The position numbers and the translations under genes were made by a program. A stretch of 44,484 nt of DNA. Source: Caccoplasma intestinavium (GTDB lineage Bacteria; Bacteroidota; Bacteroidia; Bacteroidales; UBA11471). Under the pieces are notes generated by a model. That model saw only the letters and a program-made list of their open reading frames with translations, searched no databases and was not told where the DNA came from. Shown one piece after another: positions 1 to 8,979 of this stretch. Every line of letters begins with the position of its first letter. Within the stretch, counting starts at the first letter, position 1. Location: NCBI GenBank assembly GCA_018715885.1, contig DVKT01000074.1, forward strand, positions 1 to 44,484. Direction: 5' to 3'.

Positions 1-71
1 AGTTAGATAGCGGAACGTTGGTTCCTTCTATCGGTGTAACCGTACAATTTTAGCTTTTGTATAGGTATTTT

Positions 72-98
72 AAAAAAGATCGTTCCTATTTTGGAACA
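72..98 (-). terminator. weak rho-independent terminator after the acyltransferase gene
   Basis: On the minus strand GTTCC, a six-base loop and GGAAC form a short stem, followed shortly by a run of six T. It lies about 40 bases past the stop codon of the acyltransferase gene. The stem has only five to six pairs, so strength is uncertain. Confidence 0.4.
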
Positions 99-134
99 TG
101 AAACAAGAACGGTATAAAATTGAAATGTTCATAT

Positions 135-677
135 CTATATGGCAAAATTCTCCGGGTGTTTTCCCTGCCGGTTTCGGTAGAAGTTTTTTATTTCGGTCAT
201 CTCTTTCTCTACATTTCCCGAGGGGATAATAGATTGAGTAAGGCCGATTTGCTTGTCTTTATAGTCGATATAAGCAAGGACGATGGGGACTTGTGCTTTC
301 AAAGCCGTATAATAAAAACCCAGTTTCCAGTCGGGGTTGGGCTTACGGGTTGCTTCGGGAGTGATAGCTATGGCAAGCCGGTCGTTTTTTTCAAAACGAT
401 CGGCCAATTGGTCGGTAAGAGAAGAGGAACTTTTCCTGTCGACCGGAATGCCGCCCATAGCCCGGAACAAGTATCCGAGCGGGAAAAAGAACCATTCTTT
501 TTTCATCAGGAAACCGGCTTTCCTGCCTATCGATCCGTAGGCGAGTTTCCCTAAAATAAAGTCCCAGTTGCTTGTATGAGGAGCCACGCAGATTACACAC
601 TTCGAATAGTCGGGCAGTGTTACAACAACTTTCCACCCGAACAGGCGTAAAATGCCTCGATAGAGGCTATTTTTCAT
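135..677 (-). CDS. PlsC-like 1-acyl-glycerol-phosphate acyltransferase family protein
   Basis: A 180-residue protein of the lysophospholipid acyltransferase (PlsC/LPLAT) family, which moves an acyl chain from acyl-CoA or acyl-ACP to a lysophospholipid or related acceptor at the inner membrane. The family's H-x4-D catalytic motif is visible as HTSNWD at residues 34-39. The substrate-site segment GGIPVDR lies near residue 75, and a TPEATRKP stretch near residue 105 resembles the EGTRS-type motif of the family. It is shorter than typical PlsC (about 240 residues) and has no obvious N-terminal membrane anchor, like the small acyltransferases common in Bacteroidales. The actual acceptor cannot be told. 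It lies 21 bases downstream of a small conserved gene and is probably cotranscribed with it. Confidence 0.85.
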   Translation of the reverse strand: MKNSLYRGILRLFGWKVVVTLPDYSKCVICVAPHTSNWDFILGKLAYGSIGRKAGFLMKKEWFFFPLGYLFRAMGGIPVDRKSSSSLTDQLADRFEKNDRLAIAITPEATRKPNPDWKLGFYYTALKAQVPIVLAYIDYKDKQIGLTQSIIPSGNVEKEMTEIKNFYRNRQGKHPENFAI

Positions 678-698
678 AAAAACAATGATTTCAGCCGA

Positions 699-974
699 TT
701 ATTCTCCGATTTCTTTCAAAACTTCTCCGATGGCAGCATCGAAGTCTTGAATCAGTTTTTTGTAATAGCTCTTTATCAATTTGGGAGAATCTTTTCCGTC
801 CGGTGTATTGGTGCGACGGATATATTCGTCTTGAATATCGAGAATGCGGTTAATCAGACTTTCGCATTTTTCTGCAGGCATTTCCTGTGTATATTCTTTC
901 AGAAACAGACATTCGTTTACCAGTTCGTTTGTAATGAAATTGATTTCGTGTTTTAAATCTCTTTTGTTTGCCAT
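699..974 (-). CDS. small helical conserved hypothetical protein
   Basis: A 91-residue, highly charged and probably all-helical protein with no signal peptide or membrane segment. I recognise no catalytic motif. Its codon use matches its neighbours, and it has a plausible promoter upstream with a leader of roughly 100 bases. It precedes the acyltransferase gene by 21 bases, so the two likely form a two-gene transcript. The function is unknown. Conservation in Bacteroidales is my impression from the style of sequence, not something I could test. Confidence 0.7.
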   Translation of the reverse strand: MANKRDLKHEINFITNELVNECLFLKEYTQEMPAEKCESLINRILDIQDEYIRRTNTPDGKDSPKLIKSYYKKLIQDFDAAIGEVLKEIGE

Positions 975-1082
975 GTCGATAATAGTTTTTTATTTTTCAT
1001 GATTCGGTTCGAGTCTGCTTGTTTCCCGAGAAAATAAAAGAGAGATGTTTCTCTGGAACGAGTCGCATAAAACCGTAAAGTA

Positions 1083-1116
1083 CAAAGGTAGAGAAATTTT
1101 CGGAATTAGCGATTAA
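1083..1116 (-). promoter_or_regulatory. Bacteroidales-type promoter for the 91-aa gene and acyltransferase
   Basis: Read on the minus strand, TACCTTTG (1083-1090) fits the TAnnTTTG -7 consensus. A TTTA that resembles the -33 TTTG box lies 22 bases further upstream (1113-1116). It would give a leader of roughly 100 bases before the 91-residue gene. Confidence 0.5.
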
Positions 1117-1155
1117 AGTAGCAGATTTTGGAAAAATAATTTCATGGAGAGTTGT

Positions 1156-1186
1156 CTTGTTTTTTGTATATGTAATGTTATATTTG
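1156..1186 (+). promoter_or_regulatory. promoter for the pectate-lyase-like gene
   Basis: TATATTTG at 1179-1186 fits the -7 consensus TAnnTTTG. CTTG at 1156-1159, one mismatch from the -33 TTTG, is 19 bases upstream. Transcription would start about 20 bases before the ATG at 1214. Confidence 0.55.
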
Positions 1187-1213
1187 CACGAGTATACATA
1201 AAAAGTGATTACC

Positions 1214-2275
1214 ATGAAAAAAACAACAACAATTTTGTGGGCTCTTCTGTTGAGCTTGTTTGTCTCGCTCCCTTTGTATGCCGAGGGCATTTTGGCGTTT
1301 CCCGGAGCCGAAGGTTTCGGGCGTTTTGCTACTGGTGGACGCGGTGGCACTATTTATCACGTAACGAATTTGAACGATAGCGGCGAAGGTTCTTTGCGGG
1401 ACGCTGTCAGTAAGCCCGGTCGTATTATCGTGTTCGATGTTTCCGGAGTTATAAAATTGAAATCGGCTCTCGTATTTTCGTCTGACCTGACAGTTTTGGG
1501 ACAGACGGCTCCCGGAGAAGGCATACAGGTTTACGGAGAGCGGGTATCATTTTCGGGTGCAAACAATATCATTGTCCGTTATATGCGTTTCCGTATGGGA
1601 GTAAGCGGCACCAGCGGTAAGGATGCGTGTGGTGTTGCCAACGGGAAAAATATGATATTCGATCACTTGTCGGCCCTTTGGGGAAGGGACGAGTGTTTCT
1701 CTATAAGTTGGGACAAAAAAGGTACGGTTCCTACCGACATTACCATTCAGAACTCGATTATCGGTCAAGGTTTGCAATCGCACTCTTGCGGTGGTTTGAT
1801 ACAGACCGAGGGTGGCGTTACGCTTTACCGCAATCTCTATATCGAGAATAAGACCCGTAATCCCAAAGTCAAGGGATTGAACCAGTTTGTAAATAATGTG
1901 GTATATAATTGGGGCGGTGGCGGTTGCTATATCATGGGCGACAGCGAAGGACCTTCGTGGGCACACATTGAGAACAACTATTTCATGAAAGGCCCGTGGA
2001 AAGGAACAGCTGCGTTTACGCGGGGTAATGACAATTTCAAGTATTATGCTGCCGGTAATTATTACGATACCGATGCCGACGGTACGGTGAACGGGCATGA
2101 GATGACCGATGCCGAATATGATGCCTCGGGTAGTTATCGTATCTCCGATCTTGAAACATTCGATGGCGTTTCCCGTCCCAAAGTACATCCCGAGATTGCG
2201 AATATGATGTCGGCCGAGGAGGCTCTCATGTGGATTATCGACAGTGTCGGTCCGTGCCTTCCTGTGCGTGATTAA
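1214..2275 (+). CDS. secreted pectate lyase (PL1-like), N-terminal catalytic part, ends at an internal stop
   Basis: Residues 1 to about 21 are a signal peptide (MKKTTTILWA, hydrophobic core, then LYAEG). The rest is a parallel beta-helix domain of the type found in Bacteroidetes PL1 pectate lyases: an N-terminal FPGAEGFGRFATGGRGG segment, LNDSGEGSLRDAV, ITIQNSIIGQGLQSHS, and repeated asparagine/aromatic turns. Such enzymes cleave polygalacturonate by beta-elimination outside the cytoplasm. I start at ATG 1214 rather than GTG 1205 because the ATG begins a clean signal peptide. The reading frame stops at TAA 2273-2275, then continues in the same frame without shift to 4681 with the rest of the protein. 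The catalytic helix seems nearly complete, so this 353-residue fragment might still fold, but it would lack the accessory domains and sorting tail. Confidence 0.8.
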   Translation: MKKTTTILWALLLSLFVSLPLYAEGILAFPGAEGFGRFATGGRGGTIYHVTNLNDSGEGSLRDAVSKPGRIIVFDVSGVIKLKSALVFSSDLTVLGQTAPGEGIQVYGERVSFSGANNIIVRYMRFRMGVSGTSGKDACGVANGKNMIFDHLSALWGRDECFSISWDKKGTVPTDITIQNSIIGQGLQSHSCGGLIQTEGGVTLYRNLYIENKTRNPKVKGLNQFVNNVVYNWGGGGCYIMGDSEGPSWAHIENNYFMKGPWKGTAAFTRGNDNFKYYAAGNYYDTDADGTVNGHEMTDAEYDASGSYRISDLETFDGVSRPKVHPEIANMMSAEEALMWIIDSVGPCLPVRD

Positions 2276-4681
2276 GTAGATCAATACTTAATTGATGAGT
2301 TGAAATCATTCGGGAAAAAAGGTTCTACCAATGGTATTTCGTCCGAGCGAGATTTGCCTCATGGCGGTACGGGTACGCTTTATGGCGGATATAAACCCCT
2401 CGATACTGATGGCGACGGTATTCCCGATGAATGGGAGTTGGCCAACGGTTTGAATCCGAATGATCCTTCCGATGCTGTTGCGATTGCTGATAACGGTTAT
2501 GCCCATATCGAGAATTACTCTTTTTCCATTACTTCGGCATATCCCTATATCAAGAATCCTTCGGAGCTGAAAGTTGCAGCTCAGGAAAAAGAATCAATTG
2601 CATTGTCTTGGGTCGATAATGCTGATAATGAAAGCGGTTTTGTCATCGAAATTTCGACCGATAACAAAACATTTACCGAAGCTGGTCGCGTTGCTGCCAA
2701 TGTTACTACTCATACTGTTTCGGGACTGATTCCCGAAACAGTTTATTATTTTCGCCTCAAAGCTTATAGCGATGAAGGGGTGAATTCTCTCTATACATCG
2801 ACGTTGACGACCGAAACCATCGGAGATCCTTCTGCACCGAAACTTTCTGAGAATCCCTCTCCGGCTGTCGATGCCGAAGTAGGGACGGCCAATGATGTTG
2901 TTTTTACGTGGGAAAATGCAACGAAACCGTATTACGGAAAAGTTACCTATGCAGTTTATGCGGGAACATCACCCGACAATTTGGAACCGTTGGCAACCGG
3001 GCTTACTGCCACTTCATATCGCTATGGGAGTGTAGAAGCCGATAAAACCTATTATTGGCGTGTCGATGCGACCAACGATGTCGGTACGACGACGGGTACA
3101 GTATGGTCGTTCACGGCTTTTGAAGGCGGAATTTTGTTCTATACCGATTTCAATACCCAGCCCGAAGATTGGAAAAAGGCTTATGGTTCTATTTCGGGAA
3201 ATACCAATATCATCAATGGTAAGAATACGTCGAAGACTGTCGGAGGCATGAAATTCGGAGCCGGAGGCAATACGATCAGGGTGGTTGCGATGAGTGCTGC
3301 GAATAATTCGTCCGATATGTCGAAAGATTACGGGCCGGCAACCGAGGCCGATGCCGGTGCGACCGATCGTTGCGTGCAATTCTATTCTACTGCATCGGGT
3401 GGTTATTTGCAGCTGCCCGAAGTGGAAGGCCCTTGTATGATAACGATATGGGCGGGAAATCCCGATGATAAAAAATCGAAGACATTCAAACTGAACACTA
3501 TTGTTGATGGTGCGGAATCCAATGTGGCATCGTTTACCTTAGGAAACAAAAAGCGGATTTATAAATTTCAATATGTGTATATGGGAGGTTCGAAAGTAAC
3601 ATTCAAAATCGATGCCAATGCTGCTAAGTTCAATATCAACGATATTCGTATAGACCAGTATATACCCGAACCTACCGAAGAACCGATAACTCTTGTCTCG
3701 TCGCCCGAAACAGAATCTATCAGCTATGCCGATGGCAGTATATCTTTTACATTCAACCAGATTGTTGCATATCACGGTGGTGCGACATTTAATGGCGAGC
3801 AGTACGAGAAGGTAAATATTTCGGCTTCCGGGGCTTCGATGACGATTAATTATTCGGCACTGGACGTCAATACCGAGTACACGGTATCGTTTCCCGAAGG
3901 GGCTTTGACCGACTATACCGGCACAAAATCATTTGTCGATGAGATAACTTTCTCAACTTGCGATTTCCCGGCTGCTAAGTCCGAGGGTGATACGCATTAT
4001 GGAAAAGCGGCGGCATCGTTACCCCTCGATTTTGCACCGTTTACCGATGTTGCTCCGTTTGAGACGGTAGGTGGTTTGGTGCAGACTGCGCAGAACGACT
4101 ATCCACATTGGGTACAAGCCTCGGGCGAAATAGGTGAGAGCGCTGCTGTCATGACCTCGACGTCCGATAAAATCATGGCTTATTTCGATGGACGTTCTTC
4201 CATACTCGATTTGGGACTTGATTATAGTGGAGAGGGTAAAGTCGAGTTGAAAATACAGGAGTCTCGAAATTGTGATATAGCTCCCGGTTGGCGTACGGTA
4301 AGGGTTTTGACCGAGAAGGATTTCCCCTTCGATGAAGAATTGTATCTGAATAGCGAAACCCGTTTTGTGAAAATTTCGGCACCTACTCTTTCTGCCGGAA
4401 ATATAACGGTCGGTAAATTCCGTCTTTCCGATGCCGAAGGCCGATTCGATACAAGCGGTCTTTCTCAGGTGCGGACAGTTCCGGTACTTTCTATCTCTGT
4501 GCAACAGGGTGTCGTTACGGTTGCTGGTCTTACCGAGGGAGAGGTAGTGCGTGTCGTAACACTGGCGGGAAGCACTCTTTGTGAACAGGTGGCCGTGGGC
4601 GATACCGTGTCGTTTTCATTGTCGGCAGGAGCTTACCTGTTGATGGTCGATGGTCATTCTTCCGTTAAATTGGTTCTTTAA
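2276..4681 (+). pseudogene. C-terminal part of the interrupted pectate lyase: Ca-binding loop, Fn3 and sorting domains
   Basis: This continues the frame of the upstream lyase directly after TAA 2273-2275; without that codon the gene would be 1155 codons. A TTG at 2300 could in principle start a 793-residue protein, but it lacks a signal peptide and begins mid-domain, so I treat it as the severed half. In order it has an EF-hand-like LDTDGDGIPDEWE segment typical of the end of Bacteroidetes PL1 enzymes, two fibronectin-III-like domains (about 2560-3120), a beta-sandwich possibly binding carbohydrate (3130-3660), an Ig-like domain (3680-3950) and a C-terminal beta domain ending SVKLVL that resembles a type A type-IX sorting tail. 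The reading frame is otherwise intact, so the stop is recent, a sequencing error, or bypassed. Confidence 0.7.
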
Positions 4682-4696
4682 GTAGAGTTATTGATA

Positions 4697-4725
4697 GAAA
4701 AAGCCCGGAACACCCGGGCTTTTTC
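4697..4725 (+). terminator. rho-independent terminator after the pectate lyase
   Basis: GAAAAAGCCCGG pairs perfectly with CCGGGCTTTTTC across a five-base loop, with the U-rich end inside the right arm. It starts 16 bases after the stop codon at 4681. Confidence 0.85.
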
Positions 4726-4787
4726 TATTTAGAGCAATGAGTGTGGACAAGGATCGATGTTCGGGGAAAATAGGAATTTTGCCTCTG

Positions 4788-4819
4788 TTTGCAAAAGCAG
4801 ATAAAGGCATTTATTTTTG
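4788..4819 (+). promoter_or_regulatory. promoter for the ureohydrolase gene
   Basis: TTTG at 4788-4791 and TATTTTTG at 4812-4819 match both Bacteroides promoter elements with a 20-base spacer. The predicted transcription start is near 4826, which favours the ATG at 4849 over the one at 4834. Confidence 0.65.
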
Positions 4820-4848
4820 TAGGGTAGTTTTTAATGTTTGGAATAAGT

Positions 4849-5727
4849 ATGGAAAAAAAGAGTTCAACCCTGCGATTGATTTATCCCCAATGGCAGGGGG
4901 CTTGCATTGCGGGATTGGTTCCCGAGGTGAAAGATCCCGATGAGGCTTCCCGGGGATATTATTTGGGTGCGGAACTATTGAATTTCCTTGCGCCCGATGA
5001 CGGACAGGAAATACGAGTCGTTCCCATTTCTACAAAAGCGGGGGAGCGGAAAGTGTGCGATGGGGTCATGGACAGGGATGTTATAGCTTTGCAGACAGAG
5101 GCGGCATTGGATATACTGCGGGAATGCAATCCCGACAGAATTGTAACCTTAGGAGGGGAGTGTTCTGTCAGTGTCGTACCGTTTACATATTTGGCCGATA
5201 AATACGAGAACGATATAGCGATGATATGGATCGACGCCCACCCCGATATCACATTGCCCGGAGATGTTTACTCGGGGTATCATGCGATGGCGGTTACGGC
5301 TTGTATGGGATATGGCGATGAGAAGATTATTTCGAAATTACCGACCAAGATCGATCCTTCGAGAATCTTGTTTGTGGGGTTGCGTGATTGGGAGCGGGAC
5401 GAGATAAAAACGAGGCAGGAACAATACGGGATTAGACATCTTTCACCCGGCGATGTTGCCGAAAACAGCGATGCGGTTGTAAAGTGGTTGAAAGCGATCG
5501 GTGCGTCGAAAGTGGTCGTTCATTTCGATATGGACGTGCTCGACCCGGCCGAAATAATAGCCGCCGTGGGTGTCGTTCCGGGTGGAATGAAAATCGATGA
5601 AACAGTTCGGGTGATAAACAATGTAGCTGAAAATTTTGATTTGGTAGGGCTTACGATAGCCGAACCGATGCCTCATGTTGCTATAAGGCTCAGAAACATG
5701 TTGCATCGAATGCCGCTGCTGAAATAA
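4849..5727 (+). CDS. arginase/agmatinase/formimidoylglutamase-family ureohydrolase
   Basis: A 292-residue cytoplasmic protein of the ureohydrolase superfamily, binuclear Mn enzymes that release urea or formamide from guanidino or formimino compounds. Two metal motifs are canonical: WIDAHPDI (D129, H131, D133) and HFDMDVLDP near residue 225. The first motif, normally GGDHS, reads GGECS (residues 102-106), so the usual histidine ligand is replaced by cysteine and the preceding aspartate by glutamate. The substrate therefore cannot be named, and activity may differ from true arginase. I prefer ATG 4849 because the promoter leaves almost no leader for ATG 4834; the longer form adds five residues. 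It is monocistronic, with its own promoter and convergent to the next gene. Confidence 0.8.
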   Translation: MEKKSSTLRLIYPQWQGACIAGLVPEVKDPDEASRGYYLGAELLNFLAPDDGQEIRVVPISTKAGERKVCDGVMDRDVIALQTEAALDILRECNPDRIVTLGGECSVSVVPFTYLADKYENDIAMIWIDAHPDITLPGDVYSGYHAMAVTACMGYGDEKIISKLPTKIDPSRILFVGLRDWERDEIKTRQEQYGIRHLSPGDVAENSDAVVKWLKAIGASKVVVHFDMDVLDPAEIIAAVGVVPGGMKIDETVRVINNVAENFDLVGLTIAEPMPHVAIRLRNMLHRMPLLK

Positions 5728-5806
5728 TTCGATAAAGTTCATTATGACTGTTCGTTTCCGCTTTCCATGCCGGCCTTTGTTTGGAGAATAGTGTGTATGT
5801 ACGGGT

Positions 5807-5840
5807 AAAAAAAGTCCGGTAGAAAATTTTCCGCCGGACT
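5807..5840 (-). terminator. rho-independent terminator after the metallophosphoesterase gene
   Basis: On the minus strand AGTCCGG and CCGGACT form a seven-pair stem around a 14-base loop containing AAAATTTT, followed by seven T. It lies just past the stop codon at 5872. Confidence 0.75.
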
Positions 5841-5871
5841 CTCTGGGTTTTCAAGAGTTTTATATAAACGT

Positions 5872-8800
5872 TTATTTGTTCAAGATGATTTTATAAGAAC
5901 GGGCTTTTTCTTTATCGCTTACGCGTAAAATGTATAGACCGTTTTCTAAGTCATTCATGTCGATCCGATTGTTTCCACTCACCAAAAAGGTGTGGATAAC
6001 CCGTTTCCCGGTGGTCTGGAAAATTTCGGCTGTGTCGTAACTGTTGTTCTGCAAACTCAATACTCCTCCCGACAGCATATAGGAGAGTGATTCTTTTTCC
6101 GTTTCGATGCGATTGGCCGATTTATCGGAGATCGTGATATAAATACGTTCCGAGACTTCATCGTAGGAGTCGTTGATGTAAAGGGCACAGAAGTATTTCC
6201 CGGCAGGAAGCTCTCCCGGTTTTACGGTGATGTAACCCTCGGTCGCGCCGTATGTGTAATAGAATCCATCCAGTTCGTCTTTATTGGGATCTTTTCCCTC
6301 CAAGAAAAATCCTACCCAGTCTTTCGGTGTTCCGGGTCCGTCTTGATAATGTATATGTATTTCTTCATCGATGTCGAAAGTATCTTTTTCGGCCCATACG
6401 CTCGATATTTTATCTCCTATTGAGAAATAGAGTCGTTCTCTCGGCTCGAAGTATTCGCCTCGTGTGAAATAGTTGACGAAATAATATCCTTTGCCCAACT
6501 CTTTACCTAAGGTCATTTCTCCCGAGTTTTGTTTGTCGGTGTAGTCCCATGAGTCGGAAAGGTCGGCCGTGCCCGGAATTTTCCCCATTTTGTAAATACC
6601 TATCCAATCGTTGTCGAGGCCGGGTGCATTCTTGAAGTTTACTTTTATGCCTTCTCCCTCCTGGTAACTGCTTTTTTCGATGCTGAGTTCGGGTATGCTG
6701 CCGACATAGAACGCGATGCGTTCACTTATTTCGGTATAGCCTTCGTCGTTGAAAAGTACAGCGTAGTATTCATCGGGAGAATCGAGCGTAAAAGTGAATT
6801 TCCCCGATTGGCCCGAAGTGTACTCCCATCGGGTAGAAGGACCGCTGACATCGGGATTTTTCCCTTTATGATAGATACCTATCCATGCGTTCTGGCCTTC
6901 GGGTGCATATTGGTAAAGAACCTCTATCTTTTCTCCCGGTGCGAATGTGTTCTTTTCCATCGAGATAGACGGGTCTCCGTCTATACTTCCCGTAACCGTG
7001 AATTTACGGCTTTCCGACCACTCCGACCATTCCATGTTGGCGTCGCGATAGCGGGTACGTATGTAATAGACACCATTTTTCAGTTTGTTTTTCTCGACAG
7101 TGAAACAGGTTATGTCTTTTCCTTCATTCAGGTCGATGGGCGTATGCCAGGGAGATCCGGTCGAACCATAGAGATTTTCGACGTCTTGTACCTTGTCGAG
7201 TTCGAGGGTGGAGAAATCCGGTGAAAGGGAAAATTGGAACTGTACACTGTTCAATACTTCGTCTGTTGAGGTGTAATAGGGGCTTCCTTTGAACATATAA
7301 GGCAATGAGATGGTATCGGGTGTTTCTGCGATTTCGGGTTTTTGAGGAGCTGCTTTTCCCAATATCCGGTGGAATGAGTCGATGAGGATATTATCGACGA
7401 CCAGCTCTTTATTGCCTATGGCATAACATTCGGCTTTCATTTCTTTCCGTTTGAAATCGAATTCCAATATCTGGTATCCCCAATAATCGATTGTTTTCTG
7501 CACGTCGTCATAGTCTTTTTCCGAAGACATACCCCACATTTGGTCCCATGATGCAGCACCGTTTATGATATGGTACACAGGATAATCGGTCAGTTGTCCT
7601 CTGTGGTACAAGTGGTGATGTCCTCCGTAATTGAAAACATGTTTGGGTGTCTCGGAAAGTATGGGGATAATTTCGTTACGAACCCATGAAGATATGTCGC
7701 CGATGTATTGCTCGGCTTGTATGGGACGGTGGTTGACACTGATGATGAAGTCTACGCTATCATCGTTTTTTGCGGCATCGATAACTTTCCTTACCCACGC
7801 TTTCTGTGTGTCGCCGGTATGTTCGGTGCTGAGTACGATGAAGAGAATACGTCCGGTCTGATAGGCATAATAATTTTCGGTTCCGCTTTTTATACCGTTG
7901 TATTCCAAGTCTTCATAATGATAGTGTGCTGCGTAGTGTGCCATGCCGGGGTCTTGATACGTTTCATGGTTACCTACGGCGGTCATGATGGGCAGATAGG
8001 GGGACATGAGTTGCGACTTGAAGAGGTGGATATGTTCATATTGTTCCAGTGTACCCAAATCTACTTGGTCGCCGATATTCATGATCATATCGATATTTTC
8101 TTCGAGTTTTCCATATTTTTCTTCGATTTTTCTTTGGGCGGCTTTCATGAGCCATTCATATCCGCTCCGGCTTTTTATCTGGTGGTCGCCCATGAGTAGA
8201 ATCCGCATGGGTTTGCGGTCGCCTTTTTCTTGCATGGTGCGGAATCGGTACACATCGCTTTCTTCATCGTTGAATACAACTTTATAATAGTAAAAAGTCT
8301 CGGCTTCCAGCCCGGTGAGTTGTACCGAGTTCCAAAAATAAGAATCGGAGAGTTGTTCGTACGAGCCTTCTTTTCGGAAGGAAAGATTTTCTGCATCGGT
8401 ACCATACAGAACGACCGGTATGCCGGCTTTATCGCTCTTCCAACTGATCCAGATAGAAGACGAAGTAACCGATTGCAGATAGGGTTTGGTAAATGCCGAA
8501 AAAGTATCGGGAACAACCGTCAGCCGGTGTGCTGTTACCTGTTGATATTCACCGTCTCCGTCCGACAGAGGTTCATAGTAAATATCCGCATCTTTATAGT
8601 AGGTGCCGTTGATAGATATACTGTCTCCGGCCGAGATGGAATGATCGGAGATACGGGTAATGCGGTGGACGAAAGAAATATCGATGCTTGAAGTATCGGT
8701 CGAGTTGTCGTTTTTTCCCCGGATAAGCGTCAGCGGGCTATCTTGCGATAAGAAGGTCGAGGCCAATTTTATGGTTGGTGAACCTTGACCGTCGATAATG

Positions 8801-8979
8801 TGGCAACCCTTTGGTGCTTTCCATACATAAGAAGTGATGTCGGTTTCGGGGTTTACGGAGTATTCCGTCGTGTCGCCGGTTTGCACGCGGTTTTTCCCCG
8901 TAATGGACACCGATGCCGATGATACGAGATTCCCGCACAATAGAAGCGAGAAAAGTAGAGAATAAAATCTTTTTTTCAT
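5872..8979 (-). CDS. secreted purple-acid-phosphatase-like metallophosphoesterase with three tandem repeats and sorting tail
   Basis: A 1035-residue exported protein. Residues 1-22 are a signal peptide, followed by an Ig/PKD-like region (about 25-150) and a purple acid phosphatase N-terminal Fn3 domain (160-250). A calcineurin-like phosphoesterase domain (257-525) carries all expected metal motifs: GDHQ 264, GDQVD 303, GNHE 336, NHRP 416 and GHHH 453. An Fn3-like domain follows (about 550-665). Three homologous modules of about 90 residues (670-758, 762-854, 860-950) each contain a W-I/V-G-I/F-Y/F signature and end in a S/PERIY-like strand. The C-terminal 75 residues end in YILRVSDKEKARSYKIILNK-type sequence, a type A type-IX sorting domain. 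The likely role is extracellular phosphate-ester hydrolysis; the substrate is unknown. No neighbour hints at it. Confidence 0.88.
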   Translation of the reverse strand: MKKRFYSLLFSLLLCGNLVSSASVSITGKNRVQTGDTTEYSVNPETDITSYVWKAPKGCHIIDGQGSPTIKLASTFLSQDSPLTLIRGKNDNSTDTSSIDISFVHRITRISDHSISAGDSISINGTYYKDADIYYEPLSDGDGEYQQVTAHRLTVVPDTFSAFTKPYLQSVTSSSIWISWKSDKAGIPVVLYGTDAENLSFRKEGSYEQLSDSYFWNSVQLTGLEAETFYYYKVVFNDEESDVYRFRTMQEKGDRKPMRILLMGDHQIKSRSGYEWLMKAAQRKIEEKYGKLEENIDMIMNIGDQVDLGTLEQYEHIHLFKSQLMSPYLPIMTAVGNHETYQDPGMAHYAAHYHYEDLEYNGIKSGTENYYAYQTGRILFIVLSTEHTGDTQKAWVRKVIDAAKNDDSVDFIISVNHRPIQAEQYIGDISSWVRNEIIPILSETPKHVFNYGGHHHLYHRGQLTDYPVYHIINGAASWDQMWGMSSEKDYDDVQKTIDYWGYQILEFDFKRKEMKAECYAIGNKELVVDNILIDSFHRILGKAAPQKPEIAETPDTISLPYMFKGSPYYTSTDEVLNSVQFQFSLSPDFSTLELDKVQDVENLYGSTGSPWHTPIDLNEGKDITCFTVEKNKLKNGVYYIRTRYRDANMEWSEWSESRKFTVTGSIDGDPSISMEKNTFAPGEKIEVLYQYAPEGQNAWIGIYHKGKNPDVSGPSTRWEYTSGQSGKFTFTLDSPDEYYAVLFNDEGYTEISERIAFYVGSIPELSIEKSSYQEGEGIKVNFKNAPGLDNDWIGIYKMGKIPGTADLSDSWDYTDKQNSGEMTLGKELGKGYYFVNYFTRGEYFEPRERLYFSIGDKISSVWAEKDTFDIDEEIHIHYQDGPGTPKDWVGFFLEGKDPNKDELDGFYYTYGATEGYITVKPGELPAGKYFCALYINDSYDEVSERIYITISDKSANRIETEKESLSYMLSGGVLSLQNNSYDTAEIFQTTGKRVIHTFLVSGNNRIDMNDLENGLYILRVSDKEKARSYKIILNK

